NCBI RefSeq assembly: GCF_025244685.1
Contig: NZ_CP104202.1
Span: 560,323-624,322, forward strand
Direction of reading: 5' to 3'
Length of the DNA: 64,000 nt
DNA from: Chlorobaculum sp. MV4-Y
GTDB lineage: Bacteria > Bacteroidota > Chlorobiia > Chlorobiales > Chlorobiaceae
A model generated the notes under the pieces. The model was not told the origin of the DNA, made no database searches, and saw nothing but the letters and a program-made list of their open reading frames with translations. Below are positions 20,803 to 29,846 of this stretch, one piece after another; the stretch's first letter is position 1; each line of letters starts with the position of its first letter. Position numbers and translations under genes: made by a program.

Positions 20803-21930
20803 TTACAGCTCGAAGAAGAGCTTGCGCATCGCTTTGCGGGCAGTGGCGATGTAGGCTTTGACCTCCTGTTCGCCGAGCCCCTTCAGGTTGGCAATCTGTT
20901 CCGGTGATTTGCCCTCGATTTCGAGCAGGGTGTAGAGTTCGCGTTCCGGTTCCGGCAGCTTTTCGATGCAGGCAAGCAGTTGCTGGCGCTCGCTGTCCGT
21001 CGCGGCGTCTGCCGGGGTATTGATTGATGGTTTCGAGGCTTCTTCGCGGTTGCCGGATGAGCGTTTGAACAGCTCGTCAGCCGTTGCGGCTGCAGGCAGC
21101 TCCTCGCTCACGTCACCGAAAAGGCGCACGAAATCCTTGAAATCGAGGCCGCTCGCTTCGCAGGGCGTGATGGCGTTGTTCAGGATGTCGGTAGCGAGTT
21201 TGCGGAACGGTTCGCCGACTTCGGGCAGTTTGATGGCGAAGTCGAAGCTGTCATCCATATCGCGCGCCTGGAGGTTGTAGGGTACCTTCATCAGGACGTT
21301 AATGCCCGCCGTCTTCGCGTAGCTTTCGGCCATGCCGCTGCCGTCGTTGCGGTTGACGATCAGGCCGAGCAGGCGCGAACGGCCGCCGATGGTGCGGAAG
21401 TAGTTGTTGGCCTGGCAGATGTTGTTCGAGGTGAAGATCGATTGCCGGTCGTTGCTGGTCACGAGCAGCACCTCCTCGCTGAGCGAGCGGGCGAGAGGGG
21501 TGGCGAAGCCGCCGCACACCACGTCGCCGAGAAAATCCATCAGAATGATGTCGATATCCCACTCGAAGATGCCGAGCTTTTCGAGCACGTCGAAGCCGGA
21601 AATGATGCCGCGCCCGCCGCAGCCGCGACCCACCTGCGGGCCGCCGAGTTCGATGCCGTAGATCGGCTGCGGAAATCCGGGAATGTCGCGCCGGAAGACG
21701 ATGTCGCTGATCTCGACCTGCTCGTTCTTCGCGTTCTTTTCGGCGAACACCTCGGTCACGGTGGGCAGCGAGATGCCGCCGAAGAGCGAGGTGGTGGAGT
21801 CGTGCTTCGGGTCGCAACCGAGCTGCAGAACGCGCTTGTTCATCATGGCGAAGGTGGCGCTGAGGTTCGTCGTCGTGAAGCTCTTGCCGATGCCGCCCTT
21901 GCCGTAAATGGCGATAGTTCTTGGCGCCAT
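20803..21930 (-). CDS. bchX: Chlorophyllide reductase iron protein BchX with extra C-terminal helix-turn-helix domain
   Basis: 375 residues from ATG 21930 (MAPRTIAIYGKGGIGKSFTT). BchX is the nitrogenase-like ATPase that passes electrons to BchYZ to reduce ring B of chlorophyllide a. Visible are the P-loop GKGGIGKS, the switch GCDPKHDST, and the cluster-binding cysteines in GRGCGGRGIISG and DVVCGGFATP. The reductase core ends near residue 300; then an acidic linker leads to a C-terminal domain of about 60 residues (IEKLPEPERELYTLLEIEGK, then SPEQIANLKGLGEQEVKAYI and TARKAMRKLF) matching the pattern of sigma-70 region 4. Purple bacterial BchX lacks this extension as far as I know. It is last in bchF-bchC-bchX. 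Confidence 0.93.
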   Translation of the reverse strand: MAPRTIAIYGKGGIGKSFTTTNLSATFAMMNKRVLQLGCDPKHDSTTSLFGGISLPTVTEVFAEKNAKNEQVEISDIVFRRDIPGFPQPIYGIELGGPQVGRGCGGRGIISGFDVLEKLGIFEWDIDIILMDFLGDVVCGGFATPLARSLSEEVLLVTSNDRQSIFTSNNICQANNYFRTIGGRSRLLGLIVNRNDGSGMAESYAKTAGINVLMKVPYNLQARDMDDSFDFAIKLPEVGEPFRKLATDILNNAITPCEASGLDFKDFVRLFGDVSEELPAAATADELFKRSSGNREEASKPSINTPADAATDSERQQLLACIEKLPEPERELYTLLEIEGKSPEQIANLKGLGEQEVKAYIATARKAMRKLFFEL

Positions 21931-21937
21931 GAGTTGC

Positions 21938-22951
21938 TCAGTGACCCGTTTTGCAGATTGGAAAGTGCTCGCCCGCCTCATCGCCATCCTTCCAGTGGAT
22001 GATCATCTTCAGGCAGTCAGGGTCGCTGAACGCCTGCGAATAGGCATCCATCAGGTCGTCGTCAACCGTGCACTGGTGGGTGAAAATCTTTTCAGCGTTG
22101 ATCTTGCCCGCCGCGATCAGCTCGCGCACGCGGCGCAAATCGCCCTTGGCCCACTGCCGCGCGGCGATGAACGACAGCTCCTTGTTGAACGCCTGCGAAT
22201 AGTCGATGTTCATGCGCTGGTAGTAGCCGCCAAAGATCACCTTGCCGTGGAACTTCACGAAGCGCAAGCCGGTATCGATGGCGCTCATGATGCCCGTGCT
22301 GTCGATGAGCACGTCGAACTCGTGGCCGGCCAGCGCCGCCGACACATCCTGCTTTTCGGGGTTGACCTTGATGTCCGCCGTCGAGATGTCGAGCCGGTTC
22401 TGGTGTGGTTCGGTGACCGCCACCAGGCTCGCGCCCATGTGCTTTGCCAGCTCAGCGGCAAGGATGCCCACCGCGCCCTGGCCGAGCACGAGCACCTTGC
22501 GATTTTTCACCTCGGCGAGATCGACGATGTGCAGCGCCGTCGCGCCGAGCGGCAGGGCGATGCCGCACTGCGGATTGGCGATGCCGTCGAGCACCGTCAG
22601 GCTCTCGACCGGGCAGACGATGAACTGCGACGCGCCGCCGAAAGCCGCGTTCACATCCTCGTAGCCGAACGATCCGGCCACGTAGGCAAACTTGCCGATC
22701 AGCCCCTGATTGACATGGTCGCCCGCCTCGACGATCCGCCCCACGGTTTCGTAGCCGGGGATGAACGGAAAGATGAACGGCGGCGACGGGATCAGGCCAT
22801 TGAGGGCCATCTTCTCCGTGCCGGTGCTGATGGACGACCACCAGGTTTCGACCAGGACGTCGGTCGATGAGACCGGTTTGAGGGTCACCTCCCGCAGCTC
22901 GATCTGGTTGACGCCGCTGAAGACGATAGCTTTGGATTTCTTTGCTTCCAT
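21938..22951 (-). CDS. bchC: Bacteriochlorophyllide a dehydrogenase BchC
   Basis: 337 residues from ATG 22951 (MEAKKSKAIVFSGVNQIELR), with a GGA ribosome site. BchC oxidises the 3-hydroxyethyl group of the bacteriochlorophyllide precursor to acetyl. It belongs to the medium-chain alcohol dehydrogenase superfamily; the coenzyme-binding fold shows KVLVLGQGAVGILAAELAKH. It lies between bchF and bchX with 19 and 7 base gaps, as expected for the BChl a operon. Upstream in-frame ATGs overlap bchF and are less likely. Confidence 0.95.
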   Translation of the reverse strand: MEAKKSKAIVFSGVNQIELREVTLKPVSSTDVLVETWWSSISTGTEKMALNGLIPSPPFIFPFIPGYETVGRIVEAGDHVNQGLIGKFAYVAGSFGYEDVNAAFGGASQFIVCPVESLTVLDGIANPQCGIALPLGATALHIVDLAEVKNRKVLVLGQGAVGILAAELAKHMGASLVAVTEPHQNRLDISTADIKVNPEKQDVSAALAGHEFDVLIDSTGIMSAIDTGLRFVKFHGKVIFGGYYQRMNIDYSQAFNKELSFIAARQWAKGDLRRVRELIAAGKINAEKIFTHQCTVDDDLMDAYSQAFSDPDCLKMIIHWKDGDEAGEHFPICKTGH

Positions 22952-22970
22952 GCTGTTTCCGGTTTCCGTA

Positions 22971-23447
22971 TCAGACTGCGCCGCTGGCCTTGAGCTTCTT
23001 TTCGTTATGCTTTTCGAGCAGCAGACGAATGACGAACTGCGCCGCATTGACAAGATAACTCAGGTAAGCCAGATAGGCGGTCAGAATGAGAATATGTTGG
23101 GACGGCTTGATCCAGAAGAAGAGGACGAAATAGGAGATGTGCACGATCATGGCGATTGCGCTGCCGAAATCCTCCCAGAAGAACTCGTGCGCGAAGGCGA
23201 ATTGCCCGAACACCTCAAGCTCGAAAAAGCCGCCGGTCACGAAAATCAGCACGAGCATAAAGGTTTTGAGCGCGACGAAAAAGGTTACCCACCAGAAATC
23301 GGTGATCCAGATGCCTTGCGAGTAAAGGTAGGTCACCGTCAGACCGGCAAGGAAGATGAGGAACTGGATCGGCGCGAGAATCGCCTGCACGGTCGTCCAC
23401 TTGGACGCATTTCTTTTTTCAAGCTGTTCCGGTGTATAACGAGGCAT
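22971..23447 (-). CDS. bchF: 3-vinyl bacteriochlorophyllide hydratase BchF
   Basis: 158 residues from ATG 23447 (MPRYTPEQLEKRNASKWTTV). A small membrane-associated enzyme that hydrates the C3 vinyl group. Features are several hydrophobic helices and the conserved EVFGQFAFAHEFFWEDFGS segment with LEKHNEKKLK at the end. It could be either BchF or its paralogue BchV of green sulfur bacteria; position beside bchC and bchX favours BchF. It is the first gene of the operon. Confidence 0.9.
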   Translation of the reverse strand: MPRYTPEQLEKRNASKWTTVQAILAPIQFLIFLAGLTVTYLYSQGIWITDFWWVTFFVALKTFMLVLIFVTGGFFELEVFGQFAFAHEFFWEDFGSAIAMIVHISYFVLFFWIKPSQHILILTAYLAYLSYLVNAAQFVIRLLLEKHNEKKLKASGAV

Positions 23448-23593
23448 GGTGGATGATCGGTTCGGTAATGGAAACGGCGGCACGCACCGCGCGCCAGAAC
23501 GATCGAGAATATAGTAAAATAGGCTGGATGGCAAAACTGCGGTGGATGGGCGACGAAACGGATTCCCAAGTGCTGTTTGGGTGGTTCCTTTTC

Positions 23594-23630
23594 TGTCATT
23601 GCGAGGAGCGCAGCGACGTGGCAGTCCAGT
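23594..23630. repeat. Dispersed bacterial repeat (CATTGCGAGGAGCGCAGCGA family)
   Basis: The sequence TGTCATTGCGAGGAGCGCAG followed by CGACGTGGCAGTCCA matches a well-known short repeat found in many GC-rich genomes, usually in intergenic DNA. It sits between bchF and the zinc-hook ATPase, at the boundary of the accessory gene. Confidence 0.6.
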
Positions 23631-23757
23631 CGATTTGCTTGAAAATCAGGCGTAATCTTCGTACATAGAACATGTAAGCCATGCCGTCAGGCTTATTTTG
23701 TACCCCTTTCAAGACGGTTTCTCTTCGATAAACAGCACTTTTTAGCAGTCTTTCCAA

Positions 23758-26313
23758 ATGGACCAGTTAGTGGCATGGTTTTCTAAGCGCCCCCAGTGGC
23801 TCCAGATTGCGGCTACTCGGCTACTCCAGCAGTCTGAGCTTACCGACACAGACGTCCCTGAGCTTGCAACCCTATGCCAGCAGGAAGCCGACGGTAAGCT
23901 GCCCAAAACGACCTGTTCTTTTCCTGCTACCGCGTTCTCCCGGGGTGCAGCAGGCTCCCTGCGTTTATGTTCAATCAGTGATGTAGAAGGAGTAAACGCC
24001 CTTGCTCCGAAAAAGCCACTTGAGTTCGGCAAGGGCAATATCACGATTGTTTATGGCAACAACGGGTCAGGCAAATCCGGTTACGTCAGACTCTTAAAGC
24101 ATGTATGCGGTGCCCGTGAGATGGGTACTCTTCACCGCAATGTCTATAAGCCCGGGTCTGCCGTACAGAAAGCCTGCATTTCGTTTGAGCAGGATGGCAT
24201 TTTGAAGACTCATACTTGGTCAGGACAAGGCATCTGCGATGATCTCAACAGCGTTGATATTTTCGACACCTCGTTTGGCAAGGTCTTTGTCAGCAGCGAA
24301 GACGAGGTGAGCTACGAGCCACCGGTTCTATCGTTTTTCAGTTCGCTCATCCTCGCATGCGAAAAGGTCGCATCGGCTCTGGACGACGAGGCCGACCAGC
24401 ACCAGTCCAAAAAGCCGAATATCCCGGCCGACAAGAAGATAACCCCTGAAGGTATCTGGTACGAAGCCATCAGCGCCAAGACCACCTCCCAGGACATCGA
24501 CAATCATTGCACATTTAGCAGTGCTGACGAGACCGAGATGCAAACGCTGCAGCAGCGCCTTGCTGAACAGGCACCGGCGGAAAAAGCGAAGGGGCTGAAA
24601 AAACAGAAACACCATATCGACACTCTGGTCCAGGATGCCCAAAAGTATCTGGAGCAATTATCGGACGAGAACTACCGGCGGATCATTGCTGCCAAGAAGA
24701 AGTCGATTCTCAAAAAGACAGCGGCAGATACGGCGGCGGAAAAGGTGTTCTCCGGTAGCGAGTTGGAAGGCATCGGGTCTGATGTCTGGAAAGAGCTTTG
24801 GGAAGCCGCCCGGAACTACTCCTTATCGGCGACCTACAAAGAAGCCGAGTACCCGAATGTTTCTGATGGTTCCCGTTGTGTCCTGTGCCACCAGACCTTG
24901 ACCCAGGAGGCCAAAGAGAGACTGATCTCCTTCGAAAATTTCGTGAAGGGCGAAATGCAGAAAGCCGCAACGGATGCGGCCAAGGAATACGAGACCGCCT
25001 GTCAAACTATTGAGGCGCTACCGACATCGGAGACGCTGAAGACATGTATCGATGCGGCTGGCATTCCACAGGATGAATTCGCCACCCAAGTGATGGAATT
25101 CTTTGAACAATTGCAGGCAAGGATAAGCCAACTCCCTGGGATCGATTCCGAAGAAGCCATTCCCGCCCCTCTGCTCTCACCGAAATGGATCGAAGAAGCC
25201 AACGCCCAGTCGAAAAGCCTCGGCGAATTCGCAGCAAAATATGACGAAGACGCCAAAAGCGACAATCGAGAGGAGATCAAGAAAAAGCTAAACAGCCTGC
25301 AGGCCAGAAAGTGGTTGTCGGAGCACCGCACCGCCATTGATGAAGAAGTCGCCCGATTGAAGCTACTGAACCAGATTCAGGAAGCCAAGAAGTCGACCAA
25401 CACCAAAGCCCTGTCTCAGAAGAAAGGAGAGCTGGCAGAAGCCTTGATCACGGATGCGTTCGTACAAAGGTTCAACGCGGAGATCAAGGCCTTGGGCGCA
25501 TCTCGGGTCAAGGTTGAGCTCGTGAAATCAAAAGTCTCCAAGGGCCGAGTCCTTCATAAGCTCCAGCTTCGGGGGGCCTCTCACTCTCAGAATAGCCTCG
25601 CCGATGTGCTGAGCGAGGGAGAAAATCGGATCGTTTCCATTGCGGCTTTTTTGGCCGACGTCACCGGAAAGAGCAATCAGGCCCCGTTTATCTTTGACGA
25701 TCCAATATCCTCACTCGACCAAAGCTATGAGGAGGCCGTGGTTCAAAGACTGATCGAGCTGTCTCAGGACAAGCAGGTCATTATCTTTACTCACCGCCTG
25801 TCCTTGCTGGGAACGGTCCGGCATTTTGCCGAGAAAAAGACCATCAAGCCCGATGTGGTGAGCATTCGCTCTGAAGACTGGGGGACCGGAGAGCCAGCTC
25901 CCATTCCACTTTCACAGAGCGACATCAAATCCGCCCTGAACACACTCATGAATCAGCGGTATCAGGATGCAAAGAAGGCAAGTGAGAACGGAGAATTTGA
26001 ACATGCTGAAATCTTGCTGAAGTCGATATGCAGCGATTTCAGGACATTGGTGGAGCGCTCCATTGAAAATGATCTGCTGTGCGGGGTGGTTCAAAGATTT
26101 CAGCGGCCGGTCCATACGTTGAAGCTCAAGGATCTGGCCAAATTGAAAGACGCGGATTGCAATCTCCTTGATTCGCTCATGACCAAATACTCAGGGTTTG
26201 AACACTCTCAACCAACAGAATCACCAGTAGAACTTCCGACGCCAGAGGATCTTGTAGCTGACATGACTGGGCTGAAAGAGTGGCGAGAGGAATACGTAAA
26301 ACGAACGGTCTAA
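23758..26313 (+). CDS. Zinc-hook ABC/SMC-type ATPase, possible RloC/PrrC-like RNase
   Basis: 851 residues. The N-terminal half-site has Walker A GNNGSGKS (residues 100-107). A long alpha-helical, probably coiled-coil region follows; its centre carries C-V-L-C (Cys 374 and 377), as in a zinc hook. The C-terminal half-site has the ABC signature LSEGE (about 616), Walker B FIFDDP (645-649) and H-loop FTHR. After it comes a helical tail with Arg 762-x3-Glu 766 (FRTLVERSIEND) and a late His 816 (YSGFEHS), echoing the R-x3-E...H triad of PrrC/RloC anticodon nucleases, though the spacing here is wider. RloC-like function is an inference; RecN/Rad50-like repair is the alternative. It stands alone beside a dispersed repeat. 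Confidence 0.75.
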   Translation: MDQLVAWFSKRPQWLQIAATRLLQQSELTDTDVPELATLCQQEADGKLPKTTCSFPATAFSRGAAGSLRLCSISDVEGVNALAPKKPLEFGKGNITIVYGNNGSGKSGYVRLLKHVCGAREMGTLHRNVYKPGSAVQKACISFEQDGILKTHTWSGQGICDDLNSVDIFDTSFGKVFVSSEDEVSYEPPVLSFFSSLILACEKVASALDDEADQHQSKKPNIPADKKITPEGIWYEAISAKTTSQDIDNHCTFSSADETEMQTLQQRLAEQAPAEKAKGLKKQKHHIDTLVQDAQKYLEQLSDENYRRIIAAKKKSILKKTAADTAAEKVFSGSELEGIGSDVWKELWEAARNYSLSATYKEAEYPNVSDGSRCVLCHQTLTQEAKERLISFENFVKGEMQKAATDAAKEYETACQTIEALPTSETLKTCIDAAGIPQDEFATQVMEFFEQLQARISQLPGIDSEEAIPAPLLSPKWIEEANAQSKSLGEFAAKYDEDAKSDNREEIKKKLNSLQARKWLSEHRTAIDEEVARLKLLNQIQEAKKSTNTKALSQKKGELAEALITDAFVQRFNAEIKALGASRVKVELVKSKVSKGRVLHKLQLRGASHSQNSLADVLSEGENRIVSIAAFLADVTGKSNQAPFIFDDPISSLDQSYEEAVVQRLIELSQDKQVIIFTHRLSLLGTVRHFAEKKTIKPDVVSIRSEDWGTGEPAPIPLSQSDIKSALNTLMNQRYQDAKKASENGEFEHAEILLKSICSDFRTLVERSIENDLLCGVVQRFQRPVHTLKLKDLAKLKDADCNLLDSLMTKYSGFEHSQPTESPVELPTPEDLVADMTGLKEWREEYVKRTV

Positions 26314-26347
26314 TATCGATTCCCTTGATAACGTAAGCCACTAACCT

Positions 26348-28033
26348 TCACTTCTTGTTCCCCTTCCAGTCATACATATTCCCCAACGTTGCCAGCAGGC
26401 TCAATCTCACATTCTTGACCCGTTCGTTGAATCCCTCAAGCTCTGCATAATAATACAGGAAGGTTCGTGGTTGTTCGTTGGCAAGAATCTGCTGGTACTC
26501 TTTCCAGAGTTTTGCCTGTTCGGCTTGCGGCAGCGGGCTGGTCAATCTGGCGACGACGCGGTCAAGCTCGGCGTTCTGGAAGGCGCTGGAGTTGAAGGGC
26601 TTTTTCTCGAAGTCCGATCCCCAGATGACGAGCTGGAAAGGGAGCGTTTCAGCGGCCATTCCGGAGAGGGCCGCGTCGTAGCGGTACTGGTTCTGGTTTT
26701 TGTTGAACATGAGAGACTCGTCGAAACGCAAGCGGCAGTCGATGCCGATCTCTCTGAGGTTCTGCTGGATGATGTTGGCCGCGTAGTTACGCCTCGGGTT
26801 GCCGGTCGGCGCGGCGAGTTCGAAAGAGAAGCGCAGGCCGTTTTTCTGCAGAATGCCATCCGGCCCCGGCGTCCAGCCAGCCTCTTTGAGCAGCGCGAGC
26901 GCTTTTTGCGGATCGTACGCGTAGGAGGGCAGCGATTTGTCGATAATCGAGGTGTAGGCCGGTGAGAGCGTGGTGTTGACGATGGTGGCGTGGTCGGGGC
27001 CCATGAAGCCGTCGATGATTGCCTGCCGGTCGATGGCATATGCCATGGCCTGCCGCACGCGCCGGTCGCCGAAGAAGCGGTTCGGCACGATCTTCTTGCC
27101 GTTGCGCCATGCGTCGCCCTCGATGTTCAGCCAGACGACGCTGTCGAAATAGCGGTCGGCCACCGGTATGATCGAAATGTCCGGGTTGTCGCGCTTCATC
27201 TCCGCGGCATCTTTCGGATTGACACCGCCTCCCGAAATCAGCGCGTCGATCTGCCCGGACTTGAGCATCGCTAGGCGCGTCGTGTACTCCGGCACCACCA
27301 TGAAGGTGAGCGTCGGCGTTGCCGCCGGGTGGGGCAGCACCGAGGTGGGACTGGAGACGAGCGTCAGCTTCGACTGGCGCTGCCACTCCTTGAGCCTGAA
27401 CGGGCCGGTGCCCATGACCGGCAGGGTAGCCGCCCGCTGGCGGATTTCGGCGGCGGGGATCGAGCGGAAGAGGTGCTCGGCGACCGGCATCAGGTCGTTG
27501 AAGTGGTCGAGCACAATGCTTTCCGACATCGGCTTGTTGAAGTGCAGCACGAGCGTTTTTTCGTCCGGCGTCTCGACCGCCTTGTCGAAATCGACCGAAC
27601 CGTCGGGCTTCAGCAGCAGGTCATTCAGATAATCCTGCCGGCTGCTCGCCACCGCCGGATCGGCGTAGAGGCGGTACGAAAAGCTGAAATCCTTCGAGGT
27701 GAGCGGCTTGCCATCCTCCCAGACCGCATCTTTTTTCAGGTGAAAGGTGACGCTCCGGCCGTCCGGCGAGAACTCCCAGCGTTCGGCAGCGTTCGGCTGG
27801 TAGGTGAGCGCGCCGTTTTTCTCGTCGAACGATGGCCTGACCAGCGACGGATAGATCATCGTGCACACCTCGCGGGCGAGCGACATCTGGATGAGCAGCG
27901 GGTTGAGGTGGTCGAAATCGGCATTGACGGCGACGACGATGGTGTCGGGCCGGGATTTCTGCGATTTCGGCCCGCAGCCCGCGAAAAGCGTGACAAAGAG
28001 AAGGGCGGCGATGGTCAGCAACGATTTGCGCAT
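26348..28033 (-). CDS. Peptide-type ABC transporter substrate-binding lipoprotein
   Basis: 561 residues from ATG 28033 (MRKSLLTIAALLFVTLFAGC); an upstream ATG at 28078 is less likely. The leader ends in lipobox L-F-A-G-C. The mature protein is family 5 (DppA/OppA-like): NADFDHLNPLLIQMSLAREV, then FSPDGRSVTFHLKKDAVWED, and RVRQAMAYAIDRQAIIDGF. It binds peptides or other solutes for an ABC importer. No permease or ATPase genes of the system are adjacent, so the partner must be elsewhere. It starts 41 bases after bshB1 on the same strand. Confidence 0.9.
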   Translation of the reverse strand: MRKSLLTIAALLFVTLFAGCGPKSQKSRPDTIVVAVNADFDHLNPLLIQMSLAREVCTMIYPSLVRPSFDEKNGALTYQPNAAERWEFSPDGRSVTFHLKKDAVWEDGKPLTSKDFSFSYRLYADPAVASSRQDYLNDLLLKPDGSVDFDKAVETPDEKTLVLHFNKPMSESIVLDHFNDLMPVAEHLFRSIPAAEIRQRAATLPVMGTGPFRLKEWQRQSKLTLVSSPTSVLPHPAATPTLTFMVVPEYTTRLAMLKSGQIDALISGGGVNPKDAAEMKRDNPDISIIPVADRYFDSVVWLNIEGDAWRNGKKIVPNRFFGDRRVRQAMAYAIDRQAIIDGFMGPDHATIVNTTLSPAYTSIIDKSLPSYAYDPQKALALLKEAGWTPGPDGILQKNGLRFSFELAAPTGNPRRNYAANIIQQNLREIGIDCRLRFDESLMFNKNQNQYRYDAALSGMAAETLPFQLVIWGSDFEKKPFNSSAFQNAELDRVVARLTSPLPQAEQAKLWKEYQQILANEQPRTFLYYYAELEGFNERVKNVRLSLLATLGNMYDWKGNKK

Positions 28034-28074
28034 GGCGGTCAGGTCTGAAATTCTATTGATCGGGTGGCCCGCCG

Positions 28075-28827
28075 TCAAACGCCGGGCGGAAAGATGCTCG
28101 TGAAGTGATCGATGCCGAGCGGCGCGGGCAGCAGGAAGCCTTCGCCGTACATGACGCCGATCTGCTCGCCAAGCGCCCGTGCACGAGCTTCGAGGCCCGG
28201 CAGGAACTCCTTGCGGTTAATCATCGTGACCGGCTCGTCGCTGTTCTCCTTCCGGTGGAACTGCGTGCCGAATGCCGCGATGCCGCCTCGCGAACGCTCG
28301 AAGGTCGATGAGACGTCCACGACGATCTGCGGTTCGAGCTGCTTGAACTGGATGTAATAGAGCAGATGGCGCGGGCGGTGCGCGGCTTGTGGCAGGCCGC
28401 CGTCGAAGGTCTCGATCTTGCGCAGCCCGGCGTAGTAGCAGGCGTCGTAGATGAGGCGCGATGCTTTCATGTGATCGGGATGGCGCTCGTCCGGCGGGTT
28501 GCAGAAGAGCGTTTCGGGCTGGTATTTCCGGATGACCCGTATGATCTTGTGCAGATTTTCTTTGCTGTAAAACAGTTCCGAATCGCCGAGATCGAGCTGC
28601 TCCCGCGCCACGTAACCCATGCGCTCGGTGGCCAGTGCGGCCTCCTGACGGCGGGTTTCGGCGGTACCGAGCGTGCCCATCTCCCCGGCGGTGAGGTCGC
28701 AGACGGCCACATGCTTTCCCTCGTCCATGATTTTCAGGAGCGTCGCTCCGCAGGCGAGTTCGACATCGTCGGGATGAGCGCCGAAAGCGAGCGCGTAAAC
28801 CGGTTGGATGGGTGCAGTCAAGGTCAT
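28075..28827 (-). CDS. bshB1: N-acetylglucosaminyl malate deacetylase (bacillithiol pathway, BshB1-like)
   Basis: 250 residues of the LmbE-like zinc deacetylase family. The metal-binding [11 protein letters not shown] (about residues 17-27) and [11 protein letters not shown] (about 117-127) are visible, with the intermediate [12 protein letters not shown] typical of BshB1. It removes acetyl from N-acetylglucosaminyl malate in bacillithiol synthesis; green sulfur bacteria are reported to make N-methyl-bacillithiol, which fits. Mycothiol-type or other LmbE members are alternatives. It is divergent from dut across 67 bases. Confidence 0.87.
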   Translation of the reverse strand: MTLTAPIQPVYALAFGAHPDDVELACGATLLKIMDEGKHVAVCDLTAGEMGTLGTAETRRQEAALATERMGYVAREQLDLGDSELFYSKENLHKIIRVIRKYQPETLFCNPPDERHPDHMKASRLIYDACYYAGLRKIETFDGGLPQAAHRPRHLLYYIQFKQLEPQIVVDVSSTFERSRGGIAAFGTQFHRKENSDEPVTMINRKEFLPGLEARARALGEQIGVMYGEGFLLPAPLGIDHFTSIFPPGV

Positions 28828-28894
28828 GATTTTATATATTGAACGACGCGATTTTCAGCCCACTAAGGCTATCAGGCAAAAAAAGATACACTCG

Positions 28895-29347
28895 ATGATC
28901 AAGGTAAAAATAGTTCGACTCAATCAAAAGGCGATCCTGCCGGTCTATGCCACCGCCCATGCCGCCGGAATGGATGTTTCGGCATGTCTCGACGCGCCGG
29001 TGACCGTTCCGCCCTCCGCTTCGGCGCTCATTCCCACCGGTTTCGCCATCGAGCTGCCCGAAGGGCACGAGGCGCAGTTGAGGCCAAGGAGCGGGCTGGC
29101 GCTTCGCCACCTCATTTCGCTGCCCAACTCGCCGGCCACCATCGACGCCGACTATCGAGGTGAGGTGGGCGTCATCCTCATCAATCACGGGCGCGAGCCG
29201 TTCACGGTCAACCATGGCGACCGCATTGCGCAGATGGTGGTGGCGAAGGTCGATCACATCGTGTTCGAGGAGGTTGAATCGCTTTCTGAAACTGCAAGGG
29301 GAGAGGGCGGTTTCGGCCACACCGGTGTTCAGGCGAAAGCCGAATGA
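28895..29347 (+). CDS. dut: Deoxyuridine 5'-triphosphate nucleotidohydrolase
   Basis: 150 residues from ATG 28895 ([20 protein letters not shown]). It cleaves dUTP to dUMP, keeping uracil out of DNA. All five motifs are visible: [45 protein letters not shown] and the C-terminal arm [10 protein letters not shown]. The trimeric dUTPase family usually has about 150 residues, as here. An upstream in-frame ATG adds sequence unlike the family. Confidence 0.96.
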   Translation: MIKVKIVRLNQKAILPVYATAHAAGMDVSACLDAPVTVPPSASALIPTGFAIELPEGHEAQLRPRSGLALRHLISLPNSPATIDADYRGEVGVILINHGREPFTVNHGDRIAQMVVAKVDHIVFEEVESLSETARGEGGFGHTGVQAKAE

Positions 29348-29448
29348 CTTTGATCGAGATGACCGATCTGTTCTGTTATTCCACGCAGGCCAAAACTTAA
29401 AGCCCGGCTATAAAAAAGGGGTATCCGTTTTTTGTGATTGAAACGGGT

Positions 29449-29841
29449 TCATAGCTCTCCGTTCTCGATCATTCGGATGAGTGTTAAAATGTCCGCCCCG
29501 TAGTTCTTCTCCGTCTTTTCCGATTCTGTTGATTTCGGGACGTAGGGCTTCGGTTCAGGAGCGGGTTCCGGCACCATGCGGGCAAACGAATTACCCGTCT
29601 CGAAGTTGCCGGGTAGTCCGTACATCATCACCGGCTCAGGTTCAGACTGCCGTCTTTCCTTGCGCTCGAATTTTGGCCGCGACAGCTTGTGTTTGTGCGC
29701 CCCTTCGGCAAATAGAATCTTGGCCCGCAGCGCCTCGAGCAAGTATCCCCGGCCCAGCCGGTTCATGACCCGAATCAGCGAGTTCAACGACTCGGTGTAG
29801 GCGTTTGTAACGGGATGGGTGAAGTAGTTGAGGGCGGGCAT
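29449..29841 (-). pseudogene. C-terminal remnant of an ISL3-family transposase
   Basis: From codon MPALNYF at 29841 the frame reads FTHPVTNAYTESLNSLIRVM then NRLGRGYLLEALRAKILFAE, the C-terminal DDE region of ISL3-type transposases, where the glutamate of N-A-Y-T-E-S-L-N is catalytic. The frame extends a further 40 codons upstream into sequence that belongs to the Type ISP gene end (29847), so the transposase is cut there. The tail after residue 100 is a rather long proline-rich extension. Only the C-terminal part is present, so it cannot be active. Confidence 0.7.
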
Positions 29842-29846
29842 GGTTG

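Noticed and set aside
20803-21930. Reading of bchX as bchL or nifH
   Set aside because: The start TIAIYGKGGIGKSFTT and the neighbours bchC and bchF fit BchX; BchL would sit with bchN/bchB and is shorter.
22452-22841. Second frame on the - strand inside bchC
   Set aside because: Shadow frame of bchC with Arg/His-rich composition.
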